Positions 43,088 to 52,621 are shown, numbered from the stretch's first letter. The stretch is 64,000 bases of DNA from Oscillospiraceae bacterium (GCA_902778275.1 CACYXE010000001.1:1-64000); one strand, 5' to 3'. Program-made: numbers and translations. The notes: generated by a model not told the origin, from the letters alone.

Positions 43088-44365
43088 ATGAAGAATAAGC
43101 TGGGGCTCAGAAAGTGGCTGACGCTGATCCTGGTAGGGCTGTTCGGACAGTTCGCCTGGACCATTGAAAACATGTATTTCAACGTGTTCCTGTACAATAC
43201 CATCAGCACGGATCCGGGCTACATCGCGGCCATGGTGGGCTGGTCCGCCGCGGCGGCCACGGTGACCACGCTGCTGATGGGCGCTCTGTCCGACCGGGTG
43301 GGCAGGCGCAAGATCTTTATCGCGGTGGGCTATATTCTCTGGGGCTTTTCCACCGCGGCCTTCGGCTACATCACCCCGGAAAACGCCGCCCGGCTTTTTC
43401 CGGGCGCCAATGCCGTGGCGGCGGCTGCCACCATGGTGGTAGTGCTGGACTGCGTGATGACCTTTTTCGGCAGCACGGCCAACGACGGCGCCTTCAACGC
43501 CTATGTGACGGATGTGACCACGGCGGACAACCGCGGCCGGGCGGAGAGCGTGCTGGCGATCCTGCCGCTGATTTCCATGCTGATTATCTTCGGGCTGTTC
43601 GACGGCCTGACCCAGCAGGGGAGATGGCGGACCTTCTTCAACATCTTCGGTATTGCCGTGACTATGGTGGGCGTTATTTCCCTGTTTTTGGTGCGTGATG
43701 AACCCGGTTTGAAGCCGAGAAAGGACAAGTATCTGCAAAATTTGCTTTACGGGCTGCGGCCCGCCGTGGTACGGGAAAACCCGGAGCTGTATCTGTCTCT
43801 GGCGGCCTTCTGTCTGTTTTCCGTGGCGGTGCAGGTGTTCTTTCCTTTTCTGATCATCTACATCCAGAACTATCTGGGCATCACGGACTATGCCGTTGTT
43901 TTGGGCGTAGTGCTGATCGTAGCCTCGGTGGTGAGCGTGATCTCCGGGCGCTTTATCGACCGCTTCGGAAAACTGCGTTTTGCCGTGCCCGCCGCTGTCA
44001 TTATGCTGCTGGGACTGATCGGCATGTATTTTGTCCGCAGCAGCCTGACGGTCATCCTGGCCGGTACGGTGATGATGAGCGGCTACATGATGCTTTCGGC
44101 GGCGCTCAGCGCCAACATCAGGGACTGGACGCCGGAAGGCAAGGTGGGGCATTTCCAGGGGATCCGCATGATCTTCGCGGTGCTGCTGCCTATGATCATC
44201 GGACCGTCCATCGGAGCTGCGGTGATCCGGGGCAGTGACAGCACCTACATCGACCTGGGCCAGGTGAAAACGGTGCCCACGCCGGAGATCTACCTGGCCG
44301 CGGCAGCTGTGCTTCTGCTGCTGGCCGCACCGGTGTATCTGCTGAAGAAAAGGGAGAATCATTAA
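43088..44365 (+). CDS. MFS transporter
   Basis: This 425-residue protein has about 11-12 membrane segments and the MFS loop motif 'GALSDRVGRRKIFIAVGY'. The second half opens with 'VVLGVVLIVASVVSVISGRFID'. The N-terminal half keeps acidic residues in a membrane segment ('DCVMTFFGSTANDGAFNAYV'), as in sugar/cation symporter-like members. ATG 43088 has GAGGGG 6 nt upstream. It follows pepT by 12 bp, so it may import or export a peptide, sugar or drug; the substrate is not assignable. Confidence 0.88.
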   Translation: MKNKLGLRKWLTLILVGLFGQFAWTIENMYFNVFLYNTISTDPGYIAAMVGWSAAAATVTTLLMGALSDRVGRRKIFIAVGYILWGFSTAAFGYITPENAARLFPGANAVAAAATMVVVLDCVMTFFGSTANDGAFNAYVTDVTTADNRGRAESVLAILPLISMLIIFGLFDGLTQQGRWRTFFNIFGIAVTMVGVISLFLVRDEPGLKPRKDKYLQNLLYGLRPAVVRENPELYLSLAAFCLFSVAVQVFFPFLIIYIQNYLGITDYAVVLGVVLIVASVVSVISGRFIDRFGKLRFAVPAAVIMLLGLIGMYFVRSSLTVILAGTVMMSGYMMLSAALSANIRDWTPEGKVGHFQGIRMIFAVLLPMIIGPSIGAAVIRGSDSTYIDLGQVKTVPTPEIYLAAAAVLLLLAAPVYLLKKRENH

Positions 44366-44382
44366 GTTTACATAACGAATTA

Positions 44383-44432
44383 CAACCAAAGAAAACCATC
44401 CCCGGATTTCCGGGGATGGTTTTCTTTGGTTG
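44383..44432. terminator. Bidirectional terminator, 24-bp stem
   Basis: An almost fully symmetric hairpin pairs 44383-44406 with 44409-44432, with A's inside the left arm and T's in the right. It separates the convergent MFS and FMN-oxidoreductase genes. Confidence 0.92.
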
Positions 44433-44442
44433 TTAAAACGAT

Positions 44443-45465
44443 TTATTTCTCCGTCCAGACCTTGTCGCGGGTGATGTCCTTCAGCGTGGCCGCGCCGCAC
44501 ATGGTCATGGTGGACTTCAGTTCACCTACGATCTTGTCCATGTAGATCTTGAAGCCCTCGGCCCCGCCGCCGTAGATGGCGGTGAGGATGGGACGGCCGA
44601 TCAGCACCGCGTCGGCGCCCAGAGCGATGGCGCGGAACACATCCACACCGGAGCGGATACCGCCGTCCACGATGATGGTGACCCGACCCTTGACCGCCGC
44701 GGCGATGGCGGGCAGGACCTCTGCGGTGGAGGGCACGCCGCCCTGTACACGGCCGCCGTGGTTGGAGACCACGATGGCGCTGGCGCCGGCTTCCACAGCC
44801 TTGAGGGCGCCCGCGGGGGTCATGATGCCCTTGATGATAAAGGGCATGTCGGCATGGTCGATGATCTCGCGCATTTCATCCACGGATTTGCTGCCGGCGT
44901 TGGGATTCATGGCCTTCAGGAAGGGGAGGCCCGCGCCGTCCACGTCCATGGCCACGGCAAAGGTCTTGCTGGCGTTGACCACGTCCAGCTTCTCAAACAC
45001 GAATTCCTTGTTCCAGGGCTTGATGGTGGGGCAGCCCATACCGCCGGCCTTGCCCATATCCACCACGGAGGCCTTCATGATCTCCGGGTCTACGCCGTCG
45101 CCGGTGAGGGCCATGACGCCGTATTCGGCGGCAGCCTTGATGAGGATGGCGTTATACTGCTGGTCGTTGTACTTGTTGCCGTAGTGCATGGGCAGAGCGC
45201 CCAGAGGCGCCGCGAAGATGGGAGCGGAGAAGCTGTGGCCGAACATCTCAAAGGAGATATCGGGATCCACATTGGGACACAGGGTGTCCATGTTGACAAA
45301 GACTTCCTGCCATTTGTCATAGTTCCGGGCGGCCACATTGCCGGGGACCTTGCTGCCCGGGCCGGGCATGGCGTTGCCGCAGGCGCGGCCGTTGCAGACG
45401 GGGCAGGCCTTGCAGTAGGGGCCGATGCACTCACGCGCAGCGGCGAGGATCTCATTGTAATCCAT
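44443..45465 (-). CDS. FMN-dependent alpha-hydroxyacid oxidoreductase-like protein
   Basis: This 340-residue TIM-barrel flavoprotein belongs to the lactate/glycolate oxidase family. Visible are 'IFAAPLGALPMHYG', the catalytic His block 'IVVSNHGGR' and the FMN-phosphate loop 'IIVDGGIRSGVDVFRAIALG' with 'ADAVLIGRP'. The N-terminus is unusual, with a Cys cluster at about 13, 18, 21, 24 and 29 (CIGPYCKACPVCNGRACG), which could bind Fe-S or zinc. A strong AAGGAG precedes the ATG. It probably oxidises a 2-hydroxyacid with a partner other than oxygen in an anaerobe; this is inference. Confidence 0.88.
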   Translation of the reverse strand: MDYNEILAAARECIGPYCKACPVCNGRACGNAMPGPGSKVPGNVAARNYDKWQEVFVNMDTLCPNVDPDISFEMFGHSFSAPIFAAPLGALPMHYGNKYNDQQYNAILIKAAAEYGVMALTGDGVDPEIMKASVVDMGKAGGMGCPTIKPWNKEFVFEKLDVVNASKTFAVAMDVDGAGLPFLKAMNPNAGSKSVDEMREIIDHADMPFIIKGIMTPAGALKAVEAGASAIVVSNHGGRVQGGVPSTAEVLPAIAAAVKGRVTIIVDGGIRSGVDVFRAIALGADAVLIGRPILTAIYGGGAEGFKIYMDKIVGELKSTMTMCGAATLKDITRDKVWTEK

Positions 45466-45524
45466 GATCGTTATCTCCTTATAGACTATTTTTGAATGGA
45501 TCTGATACTGCTATTATTGACGAA

Positions 45525-46424
45525 TTACGCCTCGATGTCAAGCCCGGTATAGTCGAAATCTGGAATCATTTCCCCGGTGGCGGAGGCAGGCTCCTGCCAG
45601 TAGCCGGCGGCAATGCCGCGGCGCTGCATATAGCTTAGCAGCCGGTCGTTGGTCTCGCTGTCGATGGGGGAGCACAGCTCGGGGTAACGCTCCGATCCGG
45701 GCATGGGGGTATATTGACTCATGAGAGAAAACAGCACACTGCCCGCCGGGAATTCCTCCGCCGCGAAATCGATCACATCCATGGCGCTCAGGTCCTGCCC
45801 CGGCAGAATCAGATGCCGGATCAGCACGCCCGACTGCAGGATCCCCTCGTCGTCCAGCAGGTACGGACCCCGCTGGCGAAACATCTCGCGGATGGCCGCC
45901 GCCGCGATCTGCGGATAGTCCGCCGCTGCGGAGTATCGCCGGGCGGGCTCGCTTTTCCAGTATTTCATATCCGGCATATAGATCTGCACCAGTCCCTCCA
46001 GCATGCGCAGCGTCTCCACGCTCTCATAGCCGGAGCTGTTCCAGACCACCGGGATACCCAGATCCAGCCCGTCCAGGGCCTGGGCGATAGCCCGGGCAAA
46101 GTGACTGGGCGTGACCAGGTCGATATTATGTACGCCCTGATCCCGCAGGCGCAGCATCAGATCCCGCAGTTCCTGAACGCTCAGTGTGCGTCCGCCGCCG
46201 CCCCTGCTGATCTCCCGGTTCTGGCAGAAGACGCAGCGCAGATTGCAGCCGGTGAAAAAGATGGTACCGGCGCCCCGGCTGCCGCTGATACAGGGCTCCT
46301 CCCCAAAGTGGGGGGCGGCGCGGATGACCCGGGGAAGAGCGGGACTGGCGCAAAAGCCGCCGGGCCGGTCATCACTTCGCACAGCACCGCAGCGGCGGGG
46401 ACAATCGTTGCAGATGTATTCCAT
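45525..46424 (-). CDS. Radical SAM protein of the PflA-like COG1313 type
   Basis: This 299-residue protein has an N-terminal Cys-rich segment ('YICNDCPRRCGAVRS') and the radical SAM motif CxxxCxxC in 'FFTGCNLRCVFCQNREIS'. It ends 'YTPMPGSERYPEL...GYWQEP', as in the COG1313 group related to pyruvate formate-lyase activases. The start ATG 46424 has GAGG 9 nt upstream; the frame is open to 46481, but a promoter lies farther upstream at 46505-46533. Its substrate is unknown. The FMN oxidoreductase lies 59 bp downstream on the same strand and may be co-transcribed. Confidence 0.88.
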   Translation of the reverse strand: MEYICNDCPRRCGAVRSDDRPGGFCASPALPRVIRAAPHFGEEPCISGSRGAGTIFFTGCNLRCVFCQNREISRGGGGRTLSVQELRDLMLRLRDQGVHNIDLVTPSHFARAIAQALDGLDLGIPVVWNSSGYESVETLRMLEGLVQIYMPDMKYWKSEPARRYSAAADYPQIAAAAIREMFRQRGPYLLDDEGILQSGVLIRHLILPGQDLSAMDVIDFAAEEFPAGSVLFSLMSQYTPMPGSERYPELCSPIDSETNDRLLSYMQRRGIAAGYWQEPASATGEMIPDFDYTGLDIEA

Positions 46425-46504
46425 CCGGGAAACCTCATAAAAGCAGAAATTGATGAAAAAATGACATATACAAAATGACAAGAAAGGGGGCGTTTACAGG
46501 GCTG

Positions 46505-46533
46505 ATTATAACGCAGATTTGTCTAATATGCAA
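46505..46533 (-). promoter_or_regulatory. Promoter of the radical SAM gene
   Basis: On the minus strand TTGCAT (46533-46528), a 17-bp spacer and a consensus TATAAT (46510-46505). It gives a leader of about 75 nt. Confidence 0.8.
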
Positions 46534-46579
46534 GAAATCACAAAAAACGGAAAAAAGTGCATGATTTTTTTGATTTTTG

Positions 46580-46588
46580 TGCTAATAT
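46580..46588 (+). promoter_or_regulatory. Possible extended -10 promoter of trmL and the glycolytic genes
   Basis: TGCTAATAT (46580-46588) is an extended -10 element in a very AT-rich stretch with T-runs upstream but no good -35 box. It lies about 68 nt before the GTG start of trmL. Confidence 0.4.
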
Positions 46589-46655
46589 GTTATGGAACCG
46601 GATAAAGTAATAACAAAACCAAGTCCGGCGCAAGCGAAGATCCGGAGGTGGTTTC

Positions 46656-47135
46656 GTGCTGGATATCGTGTTGGTAGAGCCGGAGATCCCTCACAATACC
46701 GGGGCCATCGCCCGTACCTGCGCCGTTACCGGCGCACGGCTCCATCTCATCAAGCCCCTTGGCTTTGATATCTCGGACAAGGCGGTCAAACGCTGTGGGC
46801 TGGACTACTGGCATCTGGTGGATCTGTCGGTGTATGAAAACCTGGACGAATATTTTGCAAAGAACGGGGACCAGCACCTTTTCCTGGCCACCACCAAGGC
46901 GCCCCGGCCATATCATGAGGCGGACATGCATGGTGATGTGACGCTGATGTTCGGCAAGGAGACGGCGGGACTGCCCCAGTGGCTGCGGGAAAAATACCGT
47001 GACCGATGCATCCGTATCCCCATGCGCGATGAGGCGCGCAGCCTGAATCTCTCCAATTCTGTGGCGATCCTTGCCTATGAGGCACTGCGCCAGCAGGGCT
47101 TTCCCGGCTTGCTGGAAACGGGCTCCATGGCGTGA
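46656..47135 (+). CDS. trmL: tRNA (cytidine/uridine-34-2'-O)-methyltransferase
   Basis: TrmL is a SPOUT methyltransferase that 2'-O-methylates the wobble base of leucine tRNAs. The 159-residue product starts 'MLDIVLVEPEIPHNTGAIAR' at GTG 46656, preceded by GGAGGTGG. The SAM knot is formed by 'LMFGKETAGLPQWL' and 'IPMRDEARSLNLSNSVAI'. Length is typical. It lies 36 bp before pgk and may share its transcript. Confidence 0.94.
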   Translation: MLDIVLVEPEIPHNTGAIARTCAVTGARLHLIKPLGFDISDKAVKRCGLDYWHLVDLSVYENLDEYFAKNGDQHLFLATTKAPRPYHEADMHGDVTLMFGKETAGLPQWLREKYRDRCIRIPMRDEARSLNLSNSVAILAYEALRQQGFPGLLETGSMA

Positions 47136-47171
47136 TTTTATTTTTGTATATTTTTTTTAGGAGGATATAGC

Positions 47172-48362
47172 ATGAACTACAACAAGAAAACCATTTATGA
47201 TGTTGACGTGAAGGGCAAGAAAGTTCTGCTCCGCTGCGATTTCAACGTTCCCCAGAACAAGGAGACCGGTGAGATCACCAGCGATAAGCGCATCGTTGCC
47301 GCTGTCCCCACGATCAAATACCTGCTGGAGCAGGGTGCCGCCGTGATCGCCTGCTCCCATCTGGGCAAGCCCAAGGGTGAGTGGAAGACCAAGCTGACCC
47401 TGGCTCCCGTTGCCAAGCGCCTGTCTGAGCTGCTGGGCCAGGAGGTCATCTTCGCCGCCGATATCATCGGTGAGGACGCCCAGGCCAAGGCCGCTGCGCT
47501 GCAGCCCGGCCAGATCCTGCTGCTGGAGAACCTGCGTTTCGATATCCGCGAGGAGAAGAACGGCGCCGACTTTGCCAAGGCTCTGGCCGACATGGCCGAG
47601 ATCTTCGTGTCCGACGCCTTCGGCACGGTGCACCGCGCCCACGCCTCCACGGCCGGCGTTGCCGCCTATCTGCCCGCTTATTCCGGCCTGCTGGTGGACA
47701 AAGAGCTGTCCATCATGGGCAAGGCCCTGGACGATCCCAAGCGCCCCTTCGTGGCTGTCCTGGGCGGCGCCAAGGTCTCCGACAAGATCGCTGTCATCAA
47801 CAATCTCCTGGAGAAGGCCGACACCATCATCATCGGCGGCGGCATGGCTTATACCTTCATCAAGGCCCAGGGCTTTGAGATCGGCAAGTCCCTGCTGGAG
47901 GCTGACCGCCTGGATTATGCCAAGGATATGATCGCCAAGGCTGCCGACAAGGGCGTGAAGTTCCTGCTGCCCGTCGACCATCTCTGCGCCGCTGAGTTTG
48001 CCGCGGACGCCGAGGCTGTCCTGGCTGAGGGCAACATCCCCGAGGATCTGATGGGCATGGACATCGGCCCCAAGACCGCCGAGCTGTTTGCCGAGGCTGT
48101 GAAGGGCGCCGGCACCATCGTGTGGAACGGACCCATGGGCGTGTTCGAGTTCGATAAGTTCGCCGGCGGTACCAAGGCCATGGCCAAGGCTCTGGCCGAG
48201 TCCGGCGCGGTCACCATCGTGGGCGGCGGCGACTCTGCCTCCGCTGTGGAAAAGCTGGGCTTTGCCGACAAGATCACCCACATCTCTACCGGCGGCGGCG
48301 CTTCCCTGGAGTTCCTGGAAGGCAAGGAGCTGCCGGGTGTGACCTGCCTGCTGGATAAGTAA
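47172..48362 (+). CDS. pgk: Phosphoglycerate kinase
   Basis: This 396-residue enzyme of lower glycolysis makes ATP from 1,3-bisphosphoglycerate. It has '[20 protein letters not shown]' in sequence, '[12 protein letters not shown]', '[12 protein letters not shown]', 'WNGPMGVFE' and '[14 protein letters not shown]'. A perfect AGGAGG lies 7 nt before the ATG. Codon choice is strongly biased (GCC, AAG, CTG, GGC), as for a highly expressed gene. First of the pgk-tpiA-gpmI cluster; gap and eno are not in the window. Confidence 0.98.
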   Translation: MNYNKKTIYDVDVKGKKVLLRCDFNVPQNKETGEITSDKRIVAAVPTIKYLLEQGAAVIACSHLGKPKGEWKTKLTLAPVAKRLSELLGQEVIFAADIIGEDAQAKAAALQPGQILLLENLRFDIREEKNGADFAKALADMAEIFVSDAFGTVHRAHASTAGVAAYLPAYSGLLVDKELSIMGKALDDPKRPFVAVLGGAKVSDKIAVINNLLEKADTIIIGGGMAYTFIKAQGFEIGKSLLEADRLDYAKDMIAKAADKGVKFLLPVDHLCAAEFAADAEAVLAEGNIPEDLMGMDIGPKTAELFAEAVKGAGTIVWNGPMGVFEFDKFAGGTKAMAKALAESGAVTIVGGGDSASAVEKLGFADKITHISTGGGASLEFLEGKELPGVTCLLDK

Positions 48363-48388
48363 TTTGAAATTGGATTGGAGATAAAACC

Positions 48389-49162
48389 ATGAACAGAAAG
48401 TATCGCAAGACTGTTATTGCCGGCAACTGGAAGATGAACATGCTCGCCTCCCAGATCAAACCCTTTATGGAAGAACTGAAGGCGAATCTGCCCAAAGCGC
48501 GCAGCTGTGACGTGGTCCTCTGCGCCCCCGCCGTCATGGTTCCCGCCATGATCAAGGCTGGCAAGGACTGCAAGGTCGCCGCCGGCGCCCAGGACGTGTC
48601 CAAGTTCGATAAGGGCGCTTACACCGGTGAGATCTCCGCCGACCAGCTGGCGGATGTGGGCGCCAAGTACTGCATTGTCGGCCACTCCGAGCGCCGTCAG
48701 TATCACGGGGAAGACGATATGCTCATCAATGCCAAGGCCAAGGCCCTGCTGGAAAAAGGCATCATCCCCATCATCTGCGTGGGTGAGAGCCTGGAGCAGC
48801 GGGAGATGGATCTGACCATGGAGTATGTGGCATATCAGGTCAAGGCCGCCCTCAGCGGCATCAGTGCCGCGCAGCTGCGCCGCTGCATCATCGCCTATGA
48901 GCCCATCTGGGCCATCGGTACCGGCAAGACCGCTACCGCCGAACAGGCCCAGGAGGTCTGTGAGGGCATCCGCACCGTGATCCGTAAGATCTACGGCGCC
49001 CGTCCCGCCCGTGCCGTCAGCATCCTTTACGGCGGCAGCATGAACGCCAAGAATGCGGCGGAGCTGCTCTCCCAGCCCGATATCGACGGCGGCCTCATCG
49101 GCGGCGCTTCTCTTAAGCCTGTGGATTTCGCCGCGATCGTTGCTGCTACGGCCCAGGAGTGA
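48389..49162 (+). CDS. tpiA: Triosephosphate isomerase
   Basis: This 257-residue TIM-barrel enzyme interconverts DHAP and glyceraldehyde-3-phosphate. 'VIAGNWKMNM' is at the start, the catalytic His is in 'IVGHSERRQYHGE', the catalytic Glu in 'AYEPIWAIGTGKTAT', and the phosphate-binding loop is 'ILYGGSMNAKNA'. It follows pgk by 26 bp and precedes gpmI by 6 bp. Confidence 0.98.
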   Translation: MNRKYRKTVIAGNWKMNMLASQIKPFMEELKANLPKARSCDVVLCAPAVMVPAMIKAGKDCKVAAGAQDVSKFDKGAYTGEISADQLADVGAKYCIVGHSERRQYHGEDDMLINAKAKALLEKGIIPIICVGESLEQREMDLTMEYVAYQVKAALSGISAAQLRRCIIAYEPIWAIGTGKTATAEQAQEVCEGIRTVIRKIYGARPARAVSILYGGSMNAKNAAELLSQPDIDGGLIGGASLKPVDFAAIVAATAQE

Positions 49163-49168
49163 TCCTGC

Positions 49169-50680
49169 ATGAAAAAAGCGGTTTTTATCATTCTTGACGG
49201 CTTTGGCATTGCCCCGCCCACCGCGGGCAACGCCATCGCCCAGGCGAAAAAGCCGAATCTGGATCAGCTGTTTTCCCGGTACCCTTGCACCCAGCTGCAG
49301 GCCTCCGGCCTGGACGTGGGTCTGCCCGAGGGACAGATGGGCAACTCCGAGGTGGGACACACCAACATCGGCGCAGGCCGCGTGGTGTTTCAGATCCTGC
49401 CCAAGATGAGCCAGGAGATCAAAAACGGCAAGTTCTTTGAAAACCCGGTCTATATCAAGGCCATGGAGGACGCCAAGGCAAACGGCAAGGCGCTGCATGT
49501 GCTTGGCCTGCTGTCCGACGGCGGCGTTCACAGCCACATCGACCACATCTTTGGCATCCTGGATATGGCAAAAATGCGGGGCGTGGAGAAGGTTTACGTC
49601 CACTGCTTCCTGGATGGGCGCGACGTGGCGCCCACCAGCGGCGCGGGCTTTGTGGCCCGGCTGCATGAGAAGTGCCTGGAGCTGGGCAATGCGAAGATCG
49701 CTACGATCCAGGGCCGTTTCTACGGCATGGACCGGGACAAGCGTTGGGACCGTGTGGAAGCCGGATACAATGCCATCGTCTGCGGCGAGGGCGTGCAGGA
49801 TCCCGATCCTGTCCACGCGGTGGAGGACAGCTACGCCCAGGATGTGACCGATGAATTCGTCAAGCCTGTGGTGGTCGACCCCGAGGGGGTAATCGAACCG
49901 GGCGACAGCGTGATCTTCATGAACTTCCGGCCTGACCGGGCCCGTGAGATGACCTGGGCGCTGAATCTGCCGGACTTTGACGGCTTCCGGCGCAAGAAGC
50001 TGGTCTGCCCGCTGTCCTATGTGTGCACCGCCCAGTATGACGAGGCGCTGCCCCTGCCTATCGCTTATCCGCCCGAGGTCATCGAAAACACACTGGGCGA
50101 CTTTATCAGCGCCAGGGGACTCAAGCAGTTCCGCGTGGCGGAGACCGAGAAGTACGCCCATGTGACCTTCTTCTTCAACGGCGGCGTAGAGCGGGTCTGC
50201 GAAGGAGAAGAACGCTGCCTGGTGCCCTCTCCCAAGGAGTATGCCACCTACGACCTGATCCCCCAGATGAGTGCGGAGAAGGTCGCCGACAAGGTGGTGG
50301 AGGCCATCGCTTCCGAGCAGTACGCGCTGATCGTCTGCAACTTCGCCAACTGCGATATGGTGGGCCATACCGGCGTCATGGAGGCCGCCGTCAAGGCGGT
50401 GGAGACTGTGGACGGCTGCATGGGCCGCATCATTGCCGAGGTGGAGAAGCATGAGGACGTAGTGCTGCTGGTCACCGCCGACCACGGCAACGCCGACTGC
50501 ATGTTCGACGAGACCGGTAAGGTCAACACCGCCCACACCACCAACCCCGTGCCCTTCTGCGTCAGAGAGAGCGGGATCGAGCTCAAACCCGGCCGTCTGG
50601 CCGACATCGCCCCCACGATCCTGAAGCTGATGGGTCTGGAGCAGCCCGCCGAAATGACCGGCGAGTGCCTGGTAAAATAA
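49169..50680 (+). CDS. gpmI: 2,3-bisphosphoglycerate-independent phosphoglycerate mutase
   Basis: This 503-residue Mn-dependent alkaline-phosphatase-fold mutase has the N-terminal metal Asp in 'IILDGFGIAP', catalytic Ser in 'GNSEVGHTNIGAGR', 'HCFLDGRDVAPTS' for substrate, and the C-terminal metal ligands in 'NFANCDMVGHTG' and 'VTADHGNAD'. Length is standard (about 510). It completes the triose part of the glycolytic cluster. Confidence 0.98.
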   Translation: MKKAVFIILDGFGIAPPTAGNAIAQAKKPNLDQLFSRYPCTQLQASGLDVGLPEGQMGNSEVGHTNIGAGRVVFQILPKMSQEIKNGKFFENPVYIKAMEDAKANGKALHVLGLLSDGGVHSHIDHIFGILDMAKMRGVEKVYVHCFLDGRDVAPTSGAGFVARLHEKCLELGNAKIATIQGRFYGMDRDKRWDRVEAGYNAIVCGEGVQDPDPVHAVEDSYAQDVTDEFVKPVVVDPEGVIEPGDSVIFMNFRPDRAREMTWALNLPDFDGFRRKKLVCPLSYVCTAQYDEALPLPIAYPPEVIENTLGDFISARGLKQFRVAETEKYAHVTFFFNGGVERVCEGEERCLVPSPKEYATYDLIPQMSAEKVADKVVEAIASEQYALIVCNFANCDMVGHTGVMEAAVKAVETVDGCMGRIIAEVEKHEDVVLLVTADHGNADCMFDETGKVNTAHTTNPVPFCVRESGIELKPGRLADIAPTILKLMGLEQPAEMTGECLVK

Positions 50681-50691
50681 AACGATCGTTC

Positions 50692-50724
50692 CGGCAGGTC
50701 CGCGGTTTGTCTGTGGACCTGCCG
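50692..50724 (+). terminator. Hairpin after gpmI, probable terminator
   Basis: CGGCAGGTCC (50692-50701) pairs with GGACCTGCCG (50715-50724), followed by CTCTTT. The U-tract is weak, so some read-through into the next gene, whose SD sequence follows directly, is likely. Confidence 0.6.
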
Positions 50725-50744
50725 CTCTTTAAGGAGGGGCTTTT

Positions 50745-51995
50745 ATGCGAAAAGCCGCGGCGCTGCTGCTTTGCGTCAGCATCCTGCTTCTGTCCGCCTG
50801 CAGCGGCTGGTCCGCCGCACCGGCAAAGTACCATGTGATCGTAGCCACGGATCTGCACTATATCGCGCCGCAGCTCACCGACCATGGGGAATTGTTCACC
50901 GAGCTGGTAGACGGCGGCGACGGCAAGCTGATGCGCTGGATCGAGGAGCTTTGCGACGCTTTCTTCGCCGAAGTTATAGAACAGCGTCCTGAGGCGCTGA
51001 TCCTCACCGGGGATCTGACCTTCAACGGAGCAGTCCTCAGCCATGAGGCGCTTGCGGAGAAGCTGCGGACCGTGGAGGCGGCAGGAGTCCCGGTCCTGGT
51101 GCAGACGGGAAACCATGATCTCTGCAACAACAGCGCGGCCTCCTTTTCCGGGGATTCCTTTACCCGCGTCCCGTCGGCTACTATGGAGGTGTTCCGGGAG
51201 ATCTATGGTGAATTCGGCTATGACGAGGCCCTGAGCGTGGACGGCGATTCCCTGAGCTATGTGACGCAGCTCAACGACAGTACCAGGGTCCTGCTTCTGG
51301 ACGCAAACACCGACCACGATCCCTGCGGGCTGTCCGACAGCACGCTGAGATGGGTGGAGCAGCAGCTGCGGCAGGCCAGACGGGAGGGGCAGCATGTGCT
51401 GGCGGGCGGACATCAGAATCTGCTGCGGCAGACCATGTTCAACACAGGCTATGTGATGAGCGGCGCGGACAGGCTCCTGAAGCTGCTGCAGCGTTATCAG
51501 GTGCCGCTGTTTCTCAGCGGGCATCTGCATGCACAGCATTACAAGACTGCGGGCACCGTCACGGAGATCGCCACTTCGGCCCTGTCGGTCTCGCCCTGCC
51601 AGTATGGTGTGCTGCGGGCGGAAAATGGACGGATCCGGTATGAGACCCGGGAAGCAGACGTTTCCGCCTGGGCGCGCCGACAGGGGAGGACAGAGCCGGA
51701 GCTGTTGGATTTCAAAGACTATGCGGCGGACTATTTTGACCGGCGGACGCGGACTCAGATCCCGGAAAGCCTGGAGGGCTTCCCGTATACCCCGGAGGAA
51801 GTGGAGTCTATGACGGATTATATTTGCGCCCTGAACCGCTGTTATTTCTCGGGAAATATGGCGCAGGCCGCGGACATGGACCCGGACGGCAGCCTGGCGG
51901 CTCTGTGGGGGCGCAGCGCGAACCAGTACAGTGCATACCTCGCCTCCATTCGGGAGAATATCGGCATAGATTTCAGAATATGGGAAAGCGGCTGA
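50745..51995 (+). CDS. Secreted metallophosphoesterase lipoprotein
   Basis: This 416-residue lipoprotein has a signal sequence ending in the lipobox LSAC at about residue 19. The calcineurin-like phosphoesterase boxes are 'VIVATDLHYIAP', 'LILTGDLTFNG', 'QTGNHDL', 'VLAGGHQNLL' and 'LSGHLHAQHY', so the metal site is complete. The C-terminal 120 residues are helical and of unknown role. AAGGAGG precedes the ATG. It probably scavenges phosphate esters at the outer membrane face. Confidence 0.9.
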   Translation: MRKAAALLLCVSILLLSACSGWSAAPAKYHVIVATDLHYIAPQLTDHGELFTELVDGGDGKLMRWIEELCDAFFAEVIEQRPEALILTGDLTFNGAVLSHEALAEKLRTVEAAGVPVLVQTGNHDLCNNSAASFSGDSFTRVPSATMEVFREIYGEFGYDEALSVDGDSLSYVTQLNDSTRVLLLDANTDHDPCGLSDSTLRWVEQQLRQARREGQHVLAGGHQNLLRQTMFNTGYVMSGADRLLKLLQRYQVPLFLSGHLHAQHYKTAGTVTEIATSALSVSPCQYGVLRAENGRIRYETREADVSAWARRQGRTEPELLDFKDYAADYFDRRTRTQIPESLEGFPYTPEEVESMTDYICALNRCYFSGNMAQAADMDPDGSLAALWGRSANQYSAYLASIRENIGIDFRIWESG

Positions 51996-52017
51996 GGACG
52001 AGAGCTCAGCCGCTTTT
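51985..52017 (+). terminator. Terminator after the phosphoesterase gene
   Basis: AAAGCGGCTGAG (51985-51996) pairs with CTCAGCCGCTTT (52005-52016), followed by T's. The stem includes the stop codon. Confidence 0.85.
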
Positions 52018-52142
52018 AACATTTTCTGTGTTTTCTTTTCGAGATCAGTTTCAATGATGAAGCGCACGGTACTGCTGCGGCCCGGAGCGACGCCGCCAAA
52101 GAAAGGGTTATATTATGAATCACATGGGTTGTCAAGCAGATC

Positions 52143-52182
52143 AATAAACGACAGGCGGCACACCTGCCGCCTGTCGTTTATT
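52143..52182. terminator. Bidirectional terminator
   Basis: AATAAACGACAGGCGGCA (52143-52160) pairs perfectly over 18 bp with 52165-52182, loop CACC. It overlaps the stop codon of the leftward DUF4830 gene. The 125 bp between the two terminators (52018-52142) holds no gene. Confidence 0.9.
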
Positions 52183-52621
52183 GCGCCTTTAACCCGTGCA
52201 TAAAGCCGTTAAGGGCGGTGCTGTGAATGTCTCCGGCGATCAGTCGGTCCCCCTGAACATAGAGTGTTACCAGGACGGTCTGATCCGTGTTGGGGTAGTT
52301 GGTGATCTGATACGTATACTGGTCGCAGCGTTCGCCCAGATGACGGCTCAGATCGCATTCCTGCTCCAGCTGCATTTTGTTATAGTCATCCAGCGCCCCT
52401 TCCAGTTTATCCGGGATCAGCACGCGTTTGTATTCCTCACTGTCCGGGTCGATCTCCCAGCCCAGCGATGCGAGGAAGTCGGCACGCCCCTCCGCCGTGG
52501 ACAGATGGAGCCGGGCCTGGGAGCAGCTGCGCAGCAGGATCAGGATCACCAGGATCAATGCCAGGATCAAGACCAGTGACAAGGCTTTCTTTTTGGTAAA
52601 GGAATGGCTGGATTTGGCCAT
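52178..52621 (-). CDS. Membrane-anchored DUF4830-type protein
   Basis: This 147-residue protein has an N-terminal membrane segment (about 12-31) and an external domain starting 'RADFLASLGWEIDPDSEEYK', the pattern of DUF4830, followed by 'YTYQITNYP..QTVLVTLYVQGDRLIAGDI'. The function is unknown. Start ATG 52621 has GGGGGTG upstream; GTG 52630 is an alternative. It is transcribed opposite to both neighbours. Confidence 0.75.
   Translation of the reverse strand: MAKSSHSFTKKKALSLVLILALILVILILLRSCSQARLHLSTAEGRADFLASLGWEIDPDSEEYKRVLIPDKLEGALDDYNKMQLEQECDLSRHLGERCDQYTYQITNYPNTDQTVLVTLYVQGDRLIAGDIHSTALNGFMHGLKAQ

Noticed and set aside
47915..50536. Antisense open frame of 873 codons opposite pgk, tpiA and gpmI
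   Set aside because: It is a shadow of highly biased glycolytic genes, with no start signals or domain.
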